From Methylotenera sp. (GTDB lineage: Bacteria; Pseudomonadota; Gammaproteobacteria; Burkholderiales; Methylophilaceae), in NCBI RefSeq assembly GCF_013141425.1, contig NZ_JABFRA010000018.1:1-50111 (forward strand): a stretch of 50,111 nt of DNA, read 5' to 3'. A program made the position numbers and the translations under genes. How positions within the stretch are numbered: the first letter of the stretch is position 1; every line of letters starts with the position of its first letter. This document shows, piece after piece, positions 49,202-50,111 of this stretch. A model generated the notes under the pieces. The model saw nothing but the letters and a program-made list of their open reading frames with translations. It was not told the DNA's origin and did not search any database.

Positions 49202-49867
49202 ATGATTCACTCAATAAACAAAAGCGTATTTAAATTAATCAGTCTAGCGTTGGCAGTGATTATACAATGTAGTTTAACTACTCCTTCATTTGCTAGGTAT
49301 GGTACATATCCTGGTGTAACTATTTCAACTGGAAGTGTGTATATTCCACTTGGATATTTTTTATTAATTCGTAAAGAAAATACGGCATGTGCAATTCGAT
49401 TCACCAATTTATACAACCCAGATTCTGGACAAGAAATTGGTAGTTTTTATAGTCCAACTTCTGGACAAGGAATAAGTTATAGCGTGCTTTCTTACAAATT
49501 AAATGCTGATTATGATTATTTTTACCAGAATGACGGGAGTGGTAATTTCAAGAGTAATAATGTGGTTTCCGGACAAGCCCAGTTGTCTATAGGCATGAGA
49601 ACTATTGAGAATAACGGTATGATTTCCAATGTGATGAATCAGGCGGAGAGGGTAGTAGTAAAGTGTGGCTCAATGGAGCTACCTTGGAAAGGATATGAAG
49701 GAGTTACTATGTATCAAGGTTCTGAGCCAAGAGATGAAGGCGTGGAGATTGCCCCAACGCGGTGGAGTAATATCAATGAAATCAATATAAATGATCCTAC
49801 TATTAATTGGTATCGTTACGATAAAGCACGTAAAATAATCGAAATTCCTGTTGAAGATTTATACTGA
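49202..49867 (+). CDS. Secreted protein of unknown function
   Basis: I do not recognise this 221-residue protein. It has a signal peptide (cleavage probably after Ala31, in SFA before RYG). The mature part is rich in Tyr, Ser, Asn, Gly and Ile, suggests beta structure, and has two cysteines (63 and 155) that could form one disulphide. No membrane anchor or repeat is seen. It is flanked by AT-rich DNA on both sides, and its own base composition looks more AT-rich than its neighbours, so recent acquisition is possible. The ribosome-binding site is weak. It is transcribed against its neighbours on both sides. Confidence 0.75.
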   Translation: MIHSINKSVFKLISLALAVIIQCSLTTPSFARYGTYPGVTISTGSVYIPLGYFLLIRKENTACAIRFTNLYNPDSGQEIGSFYSPTSGQGISYSVLSYKLNADYDYFYQNDGSGNFKSNNVVSGQAQLSIGMRTIENNGMISNVMNQAERVVVKCGSMELPWKGYEGVTMYQGSEPRDEGVEIAPTRWSNINEININDPTINWYRYDKARKIIEIPVEDLY

Positions 49868-49894
49868 AAGCAAAAACTCCAATTCGCAAAATAT

Positions 49895-49918
49895 AAAAAC
49901 CAGCAAATGCTAGTTTTT
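49895..49918. terminator. Probable bidirectional terminator between the secreted protein and thiC
   Basis: AAAAACCAGCA and TGCTAGTTTTT pair around a two-base centre (practical loop about four) with one C-A mismatch on the plus strand. T residues follow on both strands, and the two flanking genes converge. The stem is short and AT-rich, so efficiency may be moderate. Confidence 0.6.
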
Positions 49919-49963
49919 ATATATAAAGTGCCATCTCAAATACTTAAAAAGGCCGGCTAAAAT

Positions 49964-50111
49964 TTAAACCTTCTGATAAACCTTGCTACCTTTTTTCACA
50001 AACTCAATCGCTTTTTCTTGCATGCCTTTGGTAAGCGCTTCTTGTTCTGAAACACCTTGCTCGGCTGCGTAATCACGTACATCTTGCGATATTTTCATAG
50101 AACAGAAATGT
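49964..50111 (-). CDS. thiC: Phosphomethylpyrimidine synthase ThiC, C-terminal end (partial)
   Basis: The last 49 or so codons of a gene entering from the right edge read [20 protein letters not shown] and onward, ending [15 protein letters not shown] is the end of the C-x2-C-x4-C radical-SAM cluster motif that is characteristic of ThiC at its C-terminus. ThiC makes HMP-phosphate from aminoimidazole ribotide, the substrate that ThiD and ThiE, encoded 22 kb away, carry further. The 5' part, with any TPP riboswitch, is outside the window. Confidence 0.9.
   Translation of the reverse strand, partial: HFCSMKISQDVRDYAAEQGVSEQEALTKGMQEKAIEFVKKGSKVYQKV

Overview
The window looks like the chromosome of an obligately methylotrophic betaproteobacterium of the family Methylophilaceae (Methylotenera/Methylophilus type). 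Three things point there: a secreted cytochrome that closely resembles cytochrome c'' of Methylophilus methylotrophus, a paralogue of the formaldehyde-activating enzyme (Fae), and a metallo-hydrolase of the kind found with periplasmic quinoprotein dehydrogenases. The gene order mnmG-rsmG-parA-parB-atp and a perfect parS site suggest a position close to the replication origin. No family assignment was checked by database search; all rest on motifs and remembered relatives.

Layout. 1-963: unassigned left edge, a parS palindrome that also forms a terminator hairpin, the cytochrome c'' gene on the minus strand, and a divergent promoter region with an FNR-type box. 964-12673: one long plus-strand block, mnmG-rsmG-parA-parB and then the complete ATP synthase operon atpI-B-E-F-H-A-G-D-C, closed by a terminator. 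12712-15932: glmU-glmS, making UDP-GlcNAc for the cell envelope. 15991-23097: a cyclase-like protein, YaeQ, the ABC-F factor EttA, an SDR, DsbA, a SPOR protein and ArgS. 23285-29720: PriA, an exported mini-catalase, tRNA-Gly(CCC), thiD-thiE-hemL. 29852-37151: gltB-gltD (ammonium assimilation) and hemE. 37196-40848: cytochrome b561 and the exported metallo-hydrolase (divergent), DoxX, a GNAT protein, the Fae paralogue and a 76-residue orphan. 40917-50111: mostly minus strand, with a YqjD/YqjE/YqjK-like envelope cluster, mutY, a large AsmA-family protein, uppP, a YidB-like protein, a pseudouridine synthase, an orphan secreted protein on the plus strand, and the 3' end of thiC at the right edge.

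Most of the window is conserved housekeeping. I see no CRISPR array, transposase, integrase, phage module or clear defence island. The points most worth a second look are the parS site inside a terminator, the Fae paralogue lacking the expected catalytic histidine, the tandem 15-nt U-rich repeat in the atpE leader, the 99-residue internal repeats of the AsmA protein, the FNR-type box ahead of cytochrome c'', the altered cyclase active site, and two unrecognised small genes.
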